A stretch of DNA of 64,000 bases, from assembly GCA_027858995.1 (NCBI GenBank), contig JAQIBP010000034.1:1-64000 (forward strand). Reading direction: 5' to 3'. The notes beneath the pieces are model-generated. The model was not told where the DNA came from. It searched no databases and saw only the letters and a list, made by a program, of their open reading frames with translations. Made by a program: the position numbers and the translations under genes. The stretch comes from Deltaproteobacteria bacterium. GTDB taxonomy: Bacteria > Desulfobacterota > Desulfobacteria > Desulfobacterales > Desulfobacteraceae. Below, in pieces: positions 24,034 through 32,984 of the stretch. Within the stretch, counting starts at the first letter, position 1, and each line of letters begins with the position of its first letter.

Positions 24034-24927
24034 GTGCCAAGCTTAATTTTTATGACCCGGCAATGGTATGAACCTTTAAATTTTTCCGAATGGTTAAAAA
24101 GGGCTTTCTCTTTTTTAAATATTGCAGTCTTCATGATCACTGCAACTTTTCTGGTTTCCGAGTTACGCTTTGACTGGTTTGAAAACCTTGTTGGTTCTTA
24201 TCTCGCTTCAACCAATGAGTTCCGTCCTCAAACAGGAGTTATCTGGGAGGCTGGGAAACATACTACCAATGCCCATGAATATCTAAATAAAATTATTAAT
24301 AAAAAAGAGGATACACAGCACAATGTTCATAAAGCCTCCTCTTTTTTAAACCTTATTTCAGATATTTTACCCGGTGAATGGGTCACTTTGGAAAAAAATC
24401 ATTTTCAAACCCTCTATCTGACCCTTGAAAAATCCATGGCAGATAAAATTATTGAGCCTGCTCAACTTGTCTGGCTGCTTAAAGGCAGTATGCTTGACAG
24501 AATATTTTGTGAGGGTATTCCAGGTGGCATTAAAATTTATTTTATTGATTCTGAAAACAGGGTTATCAAACAGATTGATTTTGAAAAACAATTTATTCTT
24601 GAGATTGAAAGCGCTCAACAGGCTGTGACAGGAGAATTTTCCGAGATAGAAGAATTTTCAGGGCGTATTTATACAGCAGAAAATTTTTTTGATGCTGTGT
24701 TTAAACTGCCCCCTGATATATTGCCTGACCTTATAGTAAACCCTGAAATTTTATTGGCACAGGCGGGTAAAATCATCAATATTGGTATTTGGAATGTATC
24801 ACAGAACGGTTATATTAAACTCGGCTTTGAATTTGAAGAACAGGGTGCTAAGAAAATTGTTTTTATAAAAGGTCGGGAGTGGGCTGTATGGCAGCTTAGT
24901 CTCTATCTTCAGGGAGGTGAAAATTGA
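24034..24927 (+). CDS. Unknown membrane-anchored protein ahead of PBP1A
   Basis: 297 aa, no family recognised. One hydrophobic helix near residues 26-44 (FLNIAVFMITATFLVSEL) suggests an N-terminally anchored protein with most of its mass outside or at the membrane. GTG 24034 was taken because the reading frame fills the gap after the previous stop (24026); ATG 24052 is an alternative but has no ribosome site. It overlaps the PBP1A start by four bases, so the two are translationally coupled. A role in peptidoglycan synthesis is suggested only by this coupling. Confidence 0.6.
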   Translation: MPSLIFMTRQWYEPLNFSEWLKRAFSFLNIAVFMITATFLVSELRFDWFENLVGSYLASTNEFRPQTGVIWEAGKHTTNAHEYLNKIINKKEDTQHNVHKASSFLNLISDILPGEWVTLEKNHFQTLYLTLEKSMADKIIEPAQLVWLLKGSMLDRIFCEGIPGGIKIYFIDSENRVIKQIDFEKQFILEIESAQQAVTGEFSEIEEFSGRIYTAENFFDAVFKLPPDILPDLIVNPEILLAQAGKIINIGIWNVSQNGYIKLGFEFEEQGAKKIVFIKGREWAVWQLSLYLQGGEN

Positions 24928-26951
24928 ATTGCCTCCTAAAAGTTTTAAAATTTTTCCGTTTTTTTTTGTTTTTCGGTTTAATCCTTGTCTCACTGGCAGG
25001 TCTTGTCGGGATGTTTCTGGTATTTTATGCAGCTAAAGATCTTCCACAACTTCCCACTCCTTTAAGCCGAATTATTGAAAGACCCCAGACCCAGATTTAT
25101 GCCTCAAACGGCCAGGTGCTGACCACAATTGGGACCAGGAAAACTATTCCTTTGAACATGGTATCTCAGGATTTTATTAATGCAATCATAGCAACAGAAG
25201 ATCACAGATTTTTCGAGCACCATGGGATTAATAAACTTCGAACTTTAAAAGCACTTTATATAACTCTTTTTCAATCAGGAAGGGTTCAGGGAGCCTCTAC
25301 CATAACCCAGCAGCTTGCTAAAAATCTTTTTTTCAGTTTTAAGCAAACATATAAACGCAAATTCAAAGAACTGCTTGTGGCCCTGCAGATTGAAGCATCC
25401 AATACTAAAGAGGAAATTTTACATGCCTATATAAATCAGATCTATTTTGGTGCAGGAGCTCAAGGAATTGAAAAAGCTTCAAGACAATTTTTTGGTAAAT
25501 CAGCACTTAAATTAAAACTGCCAGAGGCAGCATTGCTAGCAGGTCTGCCTAAATCTCCAACAAATTATAATCCATACAGGCATTTGGATCGGGCAATAAA
25601 AAGGCGTGATATAGTTTTGAGACGAATGGCGCAGGTGGGCTTTATATCTGATCTTGAATACCAGCAGGCAAGGTTGGTGAAGCCGGAACTTTATCGTGAA
25701 AAAACAGATTCAAGAACAGGAAGTTATTTTCTGGATGCTTTGATAAGCCAGTTGATTGAAAAATATGGTGAAGATGTTGTATTTCATGGCGGCATCAAGG
25801 TATTTTCCACAATTGACACAAAACTGCAGTCCTATGCCCGCAAATCTTTAACAAAAGGTCTTGAAAAACTTGATACCATGATGGGTATTAGGAATGAGAA
25901 TTCAGAACACCCCCAGGGGGCAATTGTGGCTATTGATGCTGGTTCAGGAGCTGTTAAAGTTTTAATCGGGGGTAGAGATTATTATAAAAGTGAATTTAAC
26001 AGGGCGATAAATAGTTTCAGACAACCGGGAAGCGGTTTTAAACCCTTTCTTTATTATTCAGCATTTAAAAACCTTGGATACTATCCTGGAACAGTTATGA
26101 CGGATCAGCCTGTTATTATACCCGTAAAAGGAGCCCCGGACTGGGAACCTCAAAATTTTGGCAAAGCCTTTACAGGCAATATGATCTTAAAAAAGGCTTT
26201 GTATAAATCTGTTAATACCATTGCAGCTCAGATTGTGGAAAAGGTTGGTCCTGCTGCGGTTAATAATACTGCCAGAATATGTGGCATTAAAAGCCCCTTA
26301 AAAGATGTATATTCCGTGGCACTGGGAACTTCTGATGTAACACCTTTTGAACTTGCATCGGCTTATACTGTTTTTGCAAATCTTGGAGTTCTGCATGAAC
26401 CTTTTCTCTTTTGGAGGGTGGAAGATGCCTTTGGAAGAATTATTTTTGAGCACATTGTTCAGGAAAAAAGGGTGCTTGACCCTGCCATTGCTTATCAGGT
26501 TGTGGATATGATGAAATCAGTTATTCAACATGGTTCGGGGAGATCCATCCGGAAGCTTGGATTTAACCGCCCTGCAGCAGGCAAAACAGGAACTACAGAC
26601 CATTATAAAGATGCATGGTTTACAGGATTTACGCCCACGCTTTGCACATCTGTATGGACAGGCTTTGATAGGAAAAAAACTTTGGTTGATGTTAACAGTG
26701 TAGGTATAACAGGTGGCAGAAGCGCAGCACCGATCTGGGCTGACTTCATGATACAAGCATTGAAATCAGATCCGGAAAGAGATTTTCCGATTCCTGATAA
26801 TATAAGGTTTGAAAAAGCAGATACAAGAACAGGGTGCATTACAGATAGAGAGGAAACTGCTTTTGAAGATAGTGAAAACATTGAAGTTCTGCAGGTGCCC
26901 TTAAAACCGGAACAGCATTTGTGTATGAAAGAGGAACAAGACGGGCCATGA
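24924..26951 (+). CDS. Class A penicillin-binding protein (PBP1A type)
   Basis: 675-aa bifunctional peptidoglycan synthase. One membrane anchor lies at about residues 9-33. The glycosyltransferase 51 domain shows ATEDHRFFEHHG (catalytic Glu), QGASTITQQLAKN and INQIYFGAGAQGIE. The transpeptidase domain has SGFKPF (Ser and Lys of SxxK), KSVN (SxN) and KTGTT. It polymerises and cross-links glycan strands in the periplasm. The start is TTG 24924 with GGGAGG at 24912-24917. It overlaps both neighbours, indicating a tight operon with the orphan upstream gene and the SPOR-domain gene downstream. Confidence 0.93.
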   Translation: MNCLLKVLKFFRFFLFFGLILVSLAGLVGMFLVFYAAKDLPQLPTPLSRIIERPQTQIYASNGQVLTTIGTRKTIPLNMVSQDFINAIIATEDHRFFEHHGINKLRTLKALYITLFQSGRVQGASTITQQLAKNLFFSFKQTYKRKFKELLVALQIEASNTKEEILHAYINQIYFGAGAQGIEKASRQFFGKSALKLKLPEAALLAGLPKSPTNYNPYRHLDRAIKRRDIVLRRMAQVGFISDLEYQQARLVKPELYREKTDSRTGSYFLDALISQLIEKYGEDVVFHGGIKVFSTIDTKLQSYARKSLTKGLEKLDTMMGIRNENSEHPQGAIVAIDAGSGAVKVLIGGRDYYKSEFNRAINSFRQPGSGFKPFLYYSAFKNLGYYPGTVMTDQPVIIPVKGAPDWEPQNFGKAFTGNMILKKALYKSVNTIAAQIVEKVGPAAVNNTARICGIKSPLKDVYSVALGTSDVTPFELASAYTVFANLGVLHEPFLFWRVEDAFGRIIFEHIVQEKRVLDPAIAYQVVDMMKSVIQHGSGRSIRKLGFNRPAAGKTGTTDHYKDAWFTGFTPTLCTSVWTGFDRKKTLVDVNSVGITGGRSAAPIWADFMIQALKSDPERDFPIPDNIRFEKADTRTGCITDREETAFEDSENIEVLQVPLKPEQHLCMKEEQDGP

Positions 26952-28210
26952 TCTGGATATTAAGAAATATCAGCGTTCATTTATGGATAACAACTCTGTT
27001 TGCCATTCCGTTGAGCTTTTATCTTCTGCCTGGACTTGCAGAATTTTTTCCGGGAATTAATCCTTTAATTACAGGAGTTGTGACCATAGCAGGCGTGATA
27101 GTTACAATCAGCTTTTTAATGGATTTGACAGCTAAGAAAATAATTACAAATTTGATTAAGGAAGGGCATGCCTGGGAGAGATCAGGGATTTTTAATAAAG
27201 CTGATAAAAATTATACTAAAGCCTTAAGGATTTATGATACCTTCCTGCTATGGCCATTTGCTCCAAAGAAAACAGCCCAAAGGATATCAGGTGCCATTGC
27301 AAAATTTAACTTAAACTCTTCCGTTGAAAATATAAATTTTAAGCTTGGGACACTTGTCTATCTCAAAGTAAATCCAGCAGACAAAGACATTGCACACCTC
27401 TGGCTGACCAGGTTAAGAAAATCCAGTATTATAACATCATTGGAGCAGGAGATATTGTCCATGCTTGCTGAAAGATATTATAGTAATAAAGTTTTATCAA
27501 TCTTGATACTCGATATTTTTTTGGGTTTGGAAAGAGAAGATTTTACAGCCAAAAAACTTTACCAGCATGTTTTAAGTGATCCTGAATTGAAACATGGATA
27601 TGCAGAAAAAATTGAGGCTTTGATTGGCAAACCAGAGGATACTCTTCAAAGAGAGGTGTCGTTTCAATTTTTTGATAAAAAACCAGTGAAAAAAATTGAA
27701 ATTGGTAAAAAAGTACAAATGCTCTTTAAAAAAGGTGTCTCTTTCCTGCAGAGTTTATGTTTTTTTGTGGGTGGTAGTCTTAGGTCTTTAATATTATCTG
27801 TTGCAAGGGTGTATACTTATATAAAGCAAAATGAGAAAACTCGATTTTATTTAAAGGCGGGTTTTCTTACACTTGTATCCGGTTTGCTTCTGTTTTTTAT
27901 GGTAAGTAGCATATCCCATATTTTTAAATCAAGAACCATTGAAAAAGAAAAAATTAAAACACACATCCAGGTGTTCAAGCCCTTGACTATTCAGGTGGCA
28001 GCCTATTTAAAGCCCAAACATGCTCAAAGATATGTTGACATTTTAAAGAAAAAAGAAATTGATGCCAGAATCAAAAAAGTATATGGTGGCGGAAAAACCT
28101 GGTTTGTGGTCCGTGTTTCAGAATTCACAGATAAAGAGAGTGCTGCAGCCTATGGCCAGAAATTAAAAAAACAAAAAATTATTGATGATTTTTTTGTTAA
28201 TAATAAATAA
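26948..28210 (+). CDS. Membrane protein with C-terminal SPOR domain
   Basis: 420 aa from ATG 26948, which overlaps the PBP stop as ATGA; an upstream in-frame codon at 26921 is less likely. Two hydrophobic helices lie near the N-terminus, then a TPR-like cytoplasmic stretch (EGHAWERSGIFNKADKNYTK). A third helix lies near residue 305, and the final 75 residues match a SPOR fold (LTIQVAAYLKPKHAQRYVDI, then WFVVRVSEF). SPOR domains bind denuded glycan strands at septa. Encoded with PBP1A, it may guide or regulate this synthase at division sites. Confidence 0.75.
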   Translation: MIWILRNISVHLWITTLFAIPLSFYLLPGLAEFFPGINPLITGVVTIAGVIVTISFLMDLTAKKIITNLIKEGHAWERSGIFNKADKNYTKALRIYDTFLLWPFAPKKTAQRISGAIAKFNLNSSVENINFKLGTLVYLKVNPADKDIAHLWLTRLRKSSIITSLEQEILSMLAERYYSNKVLSILILDIFLGLEREDFTAKKLYQHVLSDPELKHGYAEKIEALIGKPEDTLQREVSFQFFDKKPVKKIEIGKKVQMLFKKGVSFLQSLCFFVGGSLRSLILSVARVYTYIKQNEKTRFYLKAGFLTLVSGLLLFFMVSSISHIFKSRTIEKEKIKTHIQVFKPLTIQVAAYLKPKHAQRYVDILKKKEIDARIKKVYGGGKTWFVVRVSEFTDKESAAAYGQKLKKQKIIDDFFVNNK

Positions 28211-28250
28211 ATTATAAACTGATTTGACACTTAAATGAAAGGAGAACAAC

Positions 28251-28547
28251 ATGGTTATAATTTCCGATGTCACCTATCCACCTGAAAGCACAAAAGAGAT
28301 TGCAAAAAGATATCTTAAAGCGCCTGTCCTGCCGACTTTTTTAACTAAAAAAGGACCCTATATTGCACCGAGTGTAACAGGCGGCATGCACTCCATTACC
28401 TATTATGAGCTGGAAAATGATAAACTTGCAGAAGGTCTGCAGGCCATTGGTGAAAGTCTTGCCATATATTTTGGGGTGCCAGGATATCAATATGAAGTCA
28501 AACCATACTTTGAGCTTGAAGAGGGCTTAGGTATCCTTGGTTTATAA
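28251..28547 (+). CDS. Conserved small protein, unknown function
   Basis: 98 aa with no recognised domain. Its alternating strands and helices (VIISDVTYPPESTKEIAKRY at the start; AIYFGVPGYQYEVKPYFE near the end) give the look of a ferredoxin-like alpha/beta barrel dimer. AAAGGAG precedes ATG 28251. It ends 6 bases before the CoA-transferase alpha gene and is surely co-transcribed. I recall similar proteins in Desulfobacterota beside acyl-CoA genes, without a function. Confidence 0.7.
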   Translation: MVIISDVTYPPESTKEIAKRYLKAPVLPTFLTKKGPYIAPSVTGGMHSITYYELENDKLAEGLQAIGESLAIYFGVPGYQYEVKPYFELEEGLGILGL

Positions 28548-28553
28548 AAAAAT

Positions 28554-29504
28554 ATGGACCTGAAAGAAGCAGTCAGGCAATATGTAAAACATGGATGCCA
28601 TCTATCTATTGGCGGGTTTACCATTAACAGAAATCCCATGGCTGCAGTCTATGAAATAATAAGGCAGAAGATTAAAGATATCCATCTTTATGCCCACTCC
28701 AATGGGCAGGGTGTTGATGAACTTGTGGGAGCAGGCTGTATCTCCTGTCTTGAAATTGCCTATGGGGGGAGCGGTAAATTTGCATCCACATGTATAAGGT
28801 TTAAAAAGGCTGTTCAGGAAAAAAAGATAAAAATAGAAGATTACTCCAATTATCAGATGAGTCTGCGTTTCCTTGCAGGGTCAATGGGCATTGCCTTTCT
28901 TCCCACAAGATCTTCTCTAGGCAGTGATATTATAAACAGATGGGGTTTCTCCCGTGAATTCAGGCAAGAGAATCCAAGGCTTCCTGACCAGAAACTAATT
29001 GTGATGGAAAATCCTTTTGAAAACTGGTGTGATACAAAAAAAATAGTACTGGTACCGGCAATTATTCCTGATGTCACCATTATTCATGTGCAGAAAGCTG
29101 ATGTGCGGGGAAATTGCAGGATAGAGGGATTGACATTTGCTGATGTTGAGCAGGCAAAAGCAGCAAAAAATCTGATCGTCACATGTGAAGAGGTTGTTGA
29201 TGAAAACTATCTTAAAAGTGATCCTGACAGGAATCAGATTCCTTTTCTACATGCCAGTGCTGTTATTCACATACCACATGGAGCATATCCATGTGCATGC
29301 TATGGATATTATGATTATGATCCGATTTTTTTAAAGGATTATGCTAAGGCAGCCGGAGATGACATACAGTATCACAAATATATTCAAGAGAGTATTTTAA
29401 ATAATTCAACTCACGACGATTTTCTTGACTATATTGGCAAAGATCGTCTTAAACTCATTGCAGCAGATAAAGATTATGGTTATGCAAAGAATCTGGTAAG
29501 ATAA
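28554..29504 (+). CDS. CoA-transferase subunit A, glutaconate CoA-transferase-like
   Basis: 316 aa, family I CoA-transferase alpha subunit. The start (DGxx-like HGCHLSIGGFTINRNPMAAV) and the GSxx-region (YGGSGKFASTCIRF) match the GctA/CatI type. Together with the beta subunit it moves CoA between carboxylic acids. The substrate is not readable; degradation of aromatic or dicarboxylic acids is a reasonable possibility in this organism type. No ribosome site is obvious beyond the AT-rich AAAAAATATGG, suggesting coupling to the upstream small gene. Confidence 0.88.
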   Translation: MDLKEAVRQYVKHGCHLSIGGFTINRNPMAAVYEIIRQKIKDIHLYAHSNGQGVDELVGAGCISCLEIAYGGSGKFASTCIRFKKAVQEKKIKIEDYSNYQMSLRFLAGSMGIAFLPTRSSLGSDIINRWGFSREFRQENPRLPDQKLIVMENPFENWCDTKKIVLVPAIIPDVTIIHVQKADVRGNCRIEGLTFADVEQAKAAKNLIVTCEEVVDENYLKSDPDRNQIPFLHASAVIHIPHGAYPCACYGYYDYDPIFLKDYAKAAGDDIQYHKYIQESILNNSTHDDFLDYIGKDRLKLIAADKDYGYAKNLVR

Positions 29505-29519
29505 ATGCATTTTTGAATT

Positions 29520-30281
29520 ATGGGTTATACATTAAAGGAAATGATGGCCATTGCAGCAGCAAGAGAGATCCAGAACAGTGATGTTGTGTTCTGCGGTACG
29601 GGAATCTCAATGCTTGCTGCCATGGCTGCAAAAAATATCAATGCTCCTGAAAGTACTATTTTTTTTGAAACCGGTGCTATTGACTCAAAACTCGAAGATT
29701 TACCGCTTGCAGTGAGTGATTCCAGGATAATGTATCAGGCTTCATCCAATGGAGGACTTCTTGATTCATTTGCCTTTATGCAGAACAGGTTTACAGGAAA
29801 ACATGTTGTGGGTATTCTCGGTGCTGCTCAAATTGATATTTACGGTAATTTAAATTCAACTGTGATTGGCGATTATAATGCTCCTGATGTCAGATTCTCA
29901 GGAAGTGGAGGAGCCTGTGATGTTGCCTCTTTTGTGTCAAAAACCATAATATTCATGAAACTTGAAAAACGAAAATTCAAACTCAAACTTGATTATCTCA
30001 CAAGCCCTGGATATCTTGATGGTCCTGATGGCCGGGAAAAAGCAGGACTTCCTGAAGGTGGTCCTTACAGGGTGATTACAGATATGGGAGTTATGGGTTT
30101 TGATGGAGATTCGAAAAAGATGTTTTTAAAAGGATACTATCCTGGGATATCATCTGGAAAAATTTTAGAAAACATGGAGTTTAATATTGATATTTCCAGG
30201 GCAGAAAAGATGGATGCCCCAACCCCGGGAGAACTAACTCTTTTAAGGGAAAAATGTGATCCCCAGGGTTTAATTCTGTAA
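29520..30281 (+). CDS. CoA-transferase subunit B, glutaconate CoA-transferase-like
   Basis: 253 aa, beta subunit partner. In GctB the catalytic Glu lies in an E-x-G segment, here seen as FFETGAIDSK. The glycine-rich FSGSGGACDVASF is the typical CoA-loop region. It is 15 bases downstream of the alpha subunit. Its last 12 bases overlap the stop region of the oppositely oriented M23 remnant. A functional heteromer is expected. Confidence 0.88.
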   Translation: MGYTLKEMMAIAAAREIQNSDVVFCGTGISMLAAMAAKNINAPESTIFFETGAIDSKLEDLPLAVSDSRIMYQASSNGGLLDSFAFMQNRFTGKHVVGILGAAQIDIYGNLNSTVIGDYNAPDVRFSGSGGACDVASFVSKTIIFMKLEKRKFKLKLDYLTSPGYLDGPDGREKAGLPEGGPYRVITDMGVMGFDGDSKKMFLKGYYPGISSGKILENMEFNIDISRAEKMDAPTPGELTLLREKCDPQGLIL

Positions 30282-30595
30282 AGAAGCAAGTTGCTGCTCA
30301 GCTAACATTCTATTAGACAACAGAATTGTTTTTGCGATAAACTGATCCATCTCCTTTGTTTTAACAGGCTTTTCAGATGGAGACTTATGTTTGAGCGGGT
30401 CCACGTAGCTGCCGTTTTTTTCATCTGAAAACATAAATGAGGTCCTGTGGCATATCCTGTCATGCCTACATAACCAATTATATCACCCTGCATGACCCGT
30501 TTGTTTTTTTCCATATCTTTTCCAAATTTGCACATATGATAATAACTGGTGGTATATCCATGTTCCTTGTGATTTATAATAATTTTTGATCAGCT
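30270..30595 (-). pseudogene. Remnant of an M23 (LytM) endopeptidase gene
   Basis: The minus strand encodes IIINHKEHGYTTSYYHMCKF, then RVMQGDIIGYVGMTGYATG and PHLCFQMKK, the C-terminal catalytic part of an M23 peptidase. The expected HLHF zinc motif reads HLCF. At the A7 run (complement of 30415-30421) the frame must shift by one to continue as NGSYVDPLKHKSPSEKPVKT and reach the TAA at 30270. Upstream of about 30595 the homology ends abruptly. Truncation, frameshift and loss of a zinc ligand mark a dead gene. Confidence 0.75.
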
Positions 30596-30817
30596 CAGTA
30601 ATATATACAAAAAATAAATTTTGTTAAAGTACTATTTCATAAACTTTATTACTTCATAATGACTTCATATTATTTCAAATTTTATACCAGGGGAGGATTA
30701 AATGATATTAAATGGACTTTACTTTTAGTCTATAAAAGGGTTTTCAGTGCAGAACGGCATACAGTTTTATGCAAAATATTTTTTTGATTTCAATATTGAT
30801 GTTTATATTTAAACACT

Positions 30818-30840
30818 ATTATTGATATGACATCAATAAT
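30818..30840. repeat. 9-bp perfect inverted repeat
   Basis: ATTATTGAT-ATGAC-ATCAATAAT is a perfect 9-bp dyad just downstream of the dus stop codon. It lacks a T tract on the dus strand, so it is a weak terminator candidate; it could also be a protein-binding site. The remainder of 30596-30853 is AT-rich without a gene. Confidence 0.4.
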
Positions 30841-30853
30841 TGTATGGTACCAG

Positions 30854-31867
30854 TTATAAAAACAGATTAATGTTTGGTTTTGAGAGAGTTTCCGGGCTGG
30901 CTTCAAATACCATATCAATATTTTGTTTCATAGCATCCATTGTTTGGGCAGGCATAAGTTTTTTTAAAATCTGATGCCCGAATTTAAAGTTGGCACAAAA
31001 ATAGGGGGCAAATTTTTTAAATAGTTTAACTGCAAAATGATCATCATAATGCTCTAAAAGAATATCTGTCATCCTCATGGCAGTGGTAAAAAAAATATCT
31101 TTTTGTGGAGAAAAACCTTTTGTCCACTGTGCAAAAATCCATGGTCTTGCAACAGCCATTCTGCCCACAGATAACCCTTGACAAAATGTCTGTTCAATCA
31201 TCTTAATACCATCCTTCTCCTGGAAAATATTACCATTACCAAAAACAGGAATATCAACAGCATGTTGTACAAGTTTTATGACATTCCACTGGGGAGGGCG
31301 GCTTCTCCTGTCTGGGGCAATTCTTGGATGGAATGTCAAAGCATCGGCGCCGGCATCTTCAAAACATTTTGCCATATCAACAGCAATTTGAGGATTATTA
31401 TCCCATCCGGTTCTGAATTTTATAAATAGAGGGATTGACACGCATTCTCTTACGGTTTTTACAATTTTTGATGAAAGAGCAGGGTCTTTTAATAAAGCCG
31501 CGCCACAGCCCTGTTTGCATATTGCTGCCACAGAACATCCAAAATTGAGGTCAACTCCAAAAAATCCCTCTTTTTCTATTCGTATTGCTGCCTTTGCCAT
31601 GCTTTTGGGGTCGGATCCAAATATCTGGCATACAAGATGTTTAAGTTCTTCTCTCCTCCATTTAAAAACCAATGAAGTCTCTGGGTTTTCCTGGGGAACA
31701 GCCTTTGCACTGCACATTCCTGTAAAAAGCAGGCCAAACCCTCCAAATTCTGATATGAGCTGCCTTAAAGCAATATGCCCAAGACCTGCCATGGGTGCAA
31801 GAACAATCCTGTTATTAATTATATGATTTTTTATTGTTAAATCTTTTAAAAGATACTGTGAAAGCAT
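30854..31867 (-). CDS. tRNA-dihydrouridine synthase family protein
   Basis: 337-aa flavoenzyme of the Dus family, which reduces specific uridines in tRNA using FMN and NADPH. The visible motifs are NRIVLAPMAGLGHIALRQL at the start and the catalytic Cys region NFGCSVAAICKQGCGAALL. FKFRTGWD and FGNGNIF are FMN phosphate-binding segments. It is most similar to the DusB/DusC type. It stands alone, with the M23 remnant downstream. Confidence 0.9.
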   Translation of the reverse strand: MLSQYLLKDLTIKNHIINNRIVLAPMAGLGHIALRQLISEFGGFGLLFTGMCSAKAVPQENPETSLVFKWRREELKHLVCQIFGSDPKSMAKAAIRIEKEGFFGVDLNFGCSVAAICKQGCGAALLKDPALSSKIVKTVRECVSIPLFIKFRTGWDNNPQIAVDMAKCFEDAGADALTFHPRIAPDRRSRPPQWNVIKLVQHAVDIPVFGNGNIFQEKDGIKMIEQTFCQGLSVGRMAVARPWIFAQWTKGFSPQKDIFFTTAMRMTDILLEHYDDHFAVKLFKKFAPYFCANFKFGHQILKKLMPAQTMDAMKQNIDMVFEASPETLSKPNINLFL

Positions 31868-32008
31868 AGGGCCTTTATTATTTATTTTTTTTATAGAGTA
31901 GTAAACCTTTTTTGAAGTGCTTGTCCAGTTTTTTTGCAGTTTCTATCTCCTTGACATAACCTTACAGCTATAATATTTTAAAATGTTATTTTTGAAGGAA
32001 TGAGAATT

Positions 32009-32983
32009 ATGATCAATACGCATGAGAAGGAAAAAAAGCAGTTTAAAAGATTGTTTCAACAGCAGGGTGTTGATCAGTTTGATTTAAGGTTCCAGATTCT
32101 GGAGGCTTTTTTAAAACTTGAGCATCATGTAACCGTTGACGATGTCTTGACGCAGTTAAACAAAGATAAAATCAAGCTTGATAAAGGCTTTGTATTAAAC
32201 AGCATGGAGCTTTTGAGCAGGTTTGGATTTGCCAGCAAAATGGAGTTTGATGATAAAGAGACTCAATATGAACACAGACACCTTGGATTGCACCATGACC
32301 ATATGGTTTGTACCAAATGTGGTAATATAGTAGAATTTAAAGATGAAGCCTTAGAAAAACAACAGCTTAAGCTTGCAGATGCCTATGGATTTCTTATGCT
32401 GCAGCATAAAATGGAAATATACGGTATTTGCTCCAGGTGTATGAAAAATCGTGATATTCTTGTTTCTCTTCACAAAGCTAAGCCGGGAGAAAAGCTCATT
32501 GTAAAAGAGTTTGAAGCTGGTAAAAATATGCAGCTTCGAATATCTTCCATGGGACTTAGAATCGGGGATTTAATTGAAATTGTTTCAAATGGTTTTGGTG
32601 GTCAGGTGGTAATTGCCATCGGTGAAAACCGTCTGGTTCTTGGTAAGGGCATGGCAGAAAAAATCAGGGTTCAGCCTTTTAATGAGGCAGCGGTAGAAGA
32701 TCCTGCAACTGAACAGGAATCAAAGCATTCTGTTCTGTCGACCATAATGCTCAGTCAGATGAAAACCGGCCAGGAAGGAATTATTCGTAAAGTTTCAGGG
32801 GAAGGACTTTTGCGGCGCAGACTGCTTGAGATGGGAATTAACAGAGGGTCAAAAATATATGTTGAAAAATATGCCCCGCTTAAAGACCCAATAGAACTTG
32901 TGATTAAAGGCTATCATATATCTCTCAGAATTGAAGAAGCAGCAACTATTATTGTTGAAAATGTAAAATATAAAAAAAGATGA
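32009..32983 (+). CDS. Fur-FeoA-FeoA fusion regulator
   Basis: 324 aa with three modules. Residues 1-150 form a Fur-family repressor: winged helix (RFQILEAFLKLEHHVTVDDV), HHDHMVCTKCGNIVEF metal/zinc segment and a second Cys pair (GICSRC) for structural zinc. Two FeoA SH3-like domains follow at about 155-225 and 245-322 (RISSMGLRIGD and RRLLEMGINRGSKI). The fusion ties iron sensing to the partner of FeoB, encoded 1 base downstream. ATG 32009 is preferred, 9 bases after AAGGA (31995-31999); ATG 32000 is too close to it. It probably both represses the operon and supports Fe(II) uptake. Confidence 0.85.
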   Translation: MINTHEKEKKQFKRLFQQQGVDQFDLRFQILEAFLKLEHHVTVDDVLTQLNKDKIKLDKGFVLNSMELLSRFGFASKMEFDDKETQYEHRHLGLHHDHMVCTKCGNIVEFKDEALEKQQLKLADAYGFLMLQHKMEIYGICSRCMKNRDILVSLHKAKPGEKLIVKEFEAGKNMQLRISSMGLRIGDLIEIVSNGFGGQVVIAIGENRLVLGKGMAEKIRVQPFNEAAVEDPATEQESKHSVLSTIMLSQMKTGQEGIIRKVSGEGLLRRRLLEMGINRGSKIYVEKYAPLKDPIELVIKGYHISLRIEEAATIIVENVKYKKR

Positions 32984-32984
32984 T

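Noticed and set aside
30818-30840. Strong intrinsic terminator for dus
   Set aside because: The 9-bp stem is AT-rich and lacks a U tract on the relevant strand; kept only as an inverted repeat.
31951-31980. Sigma-70 promoter or Fur box ahead of the Fur-FeoA-FeoA gene
   Set aside because: TTGACA and TATAAT are present but only 12 bases apart, and the AT-rich dyad does not match the Fur consensus well enough to claim.
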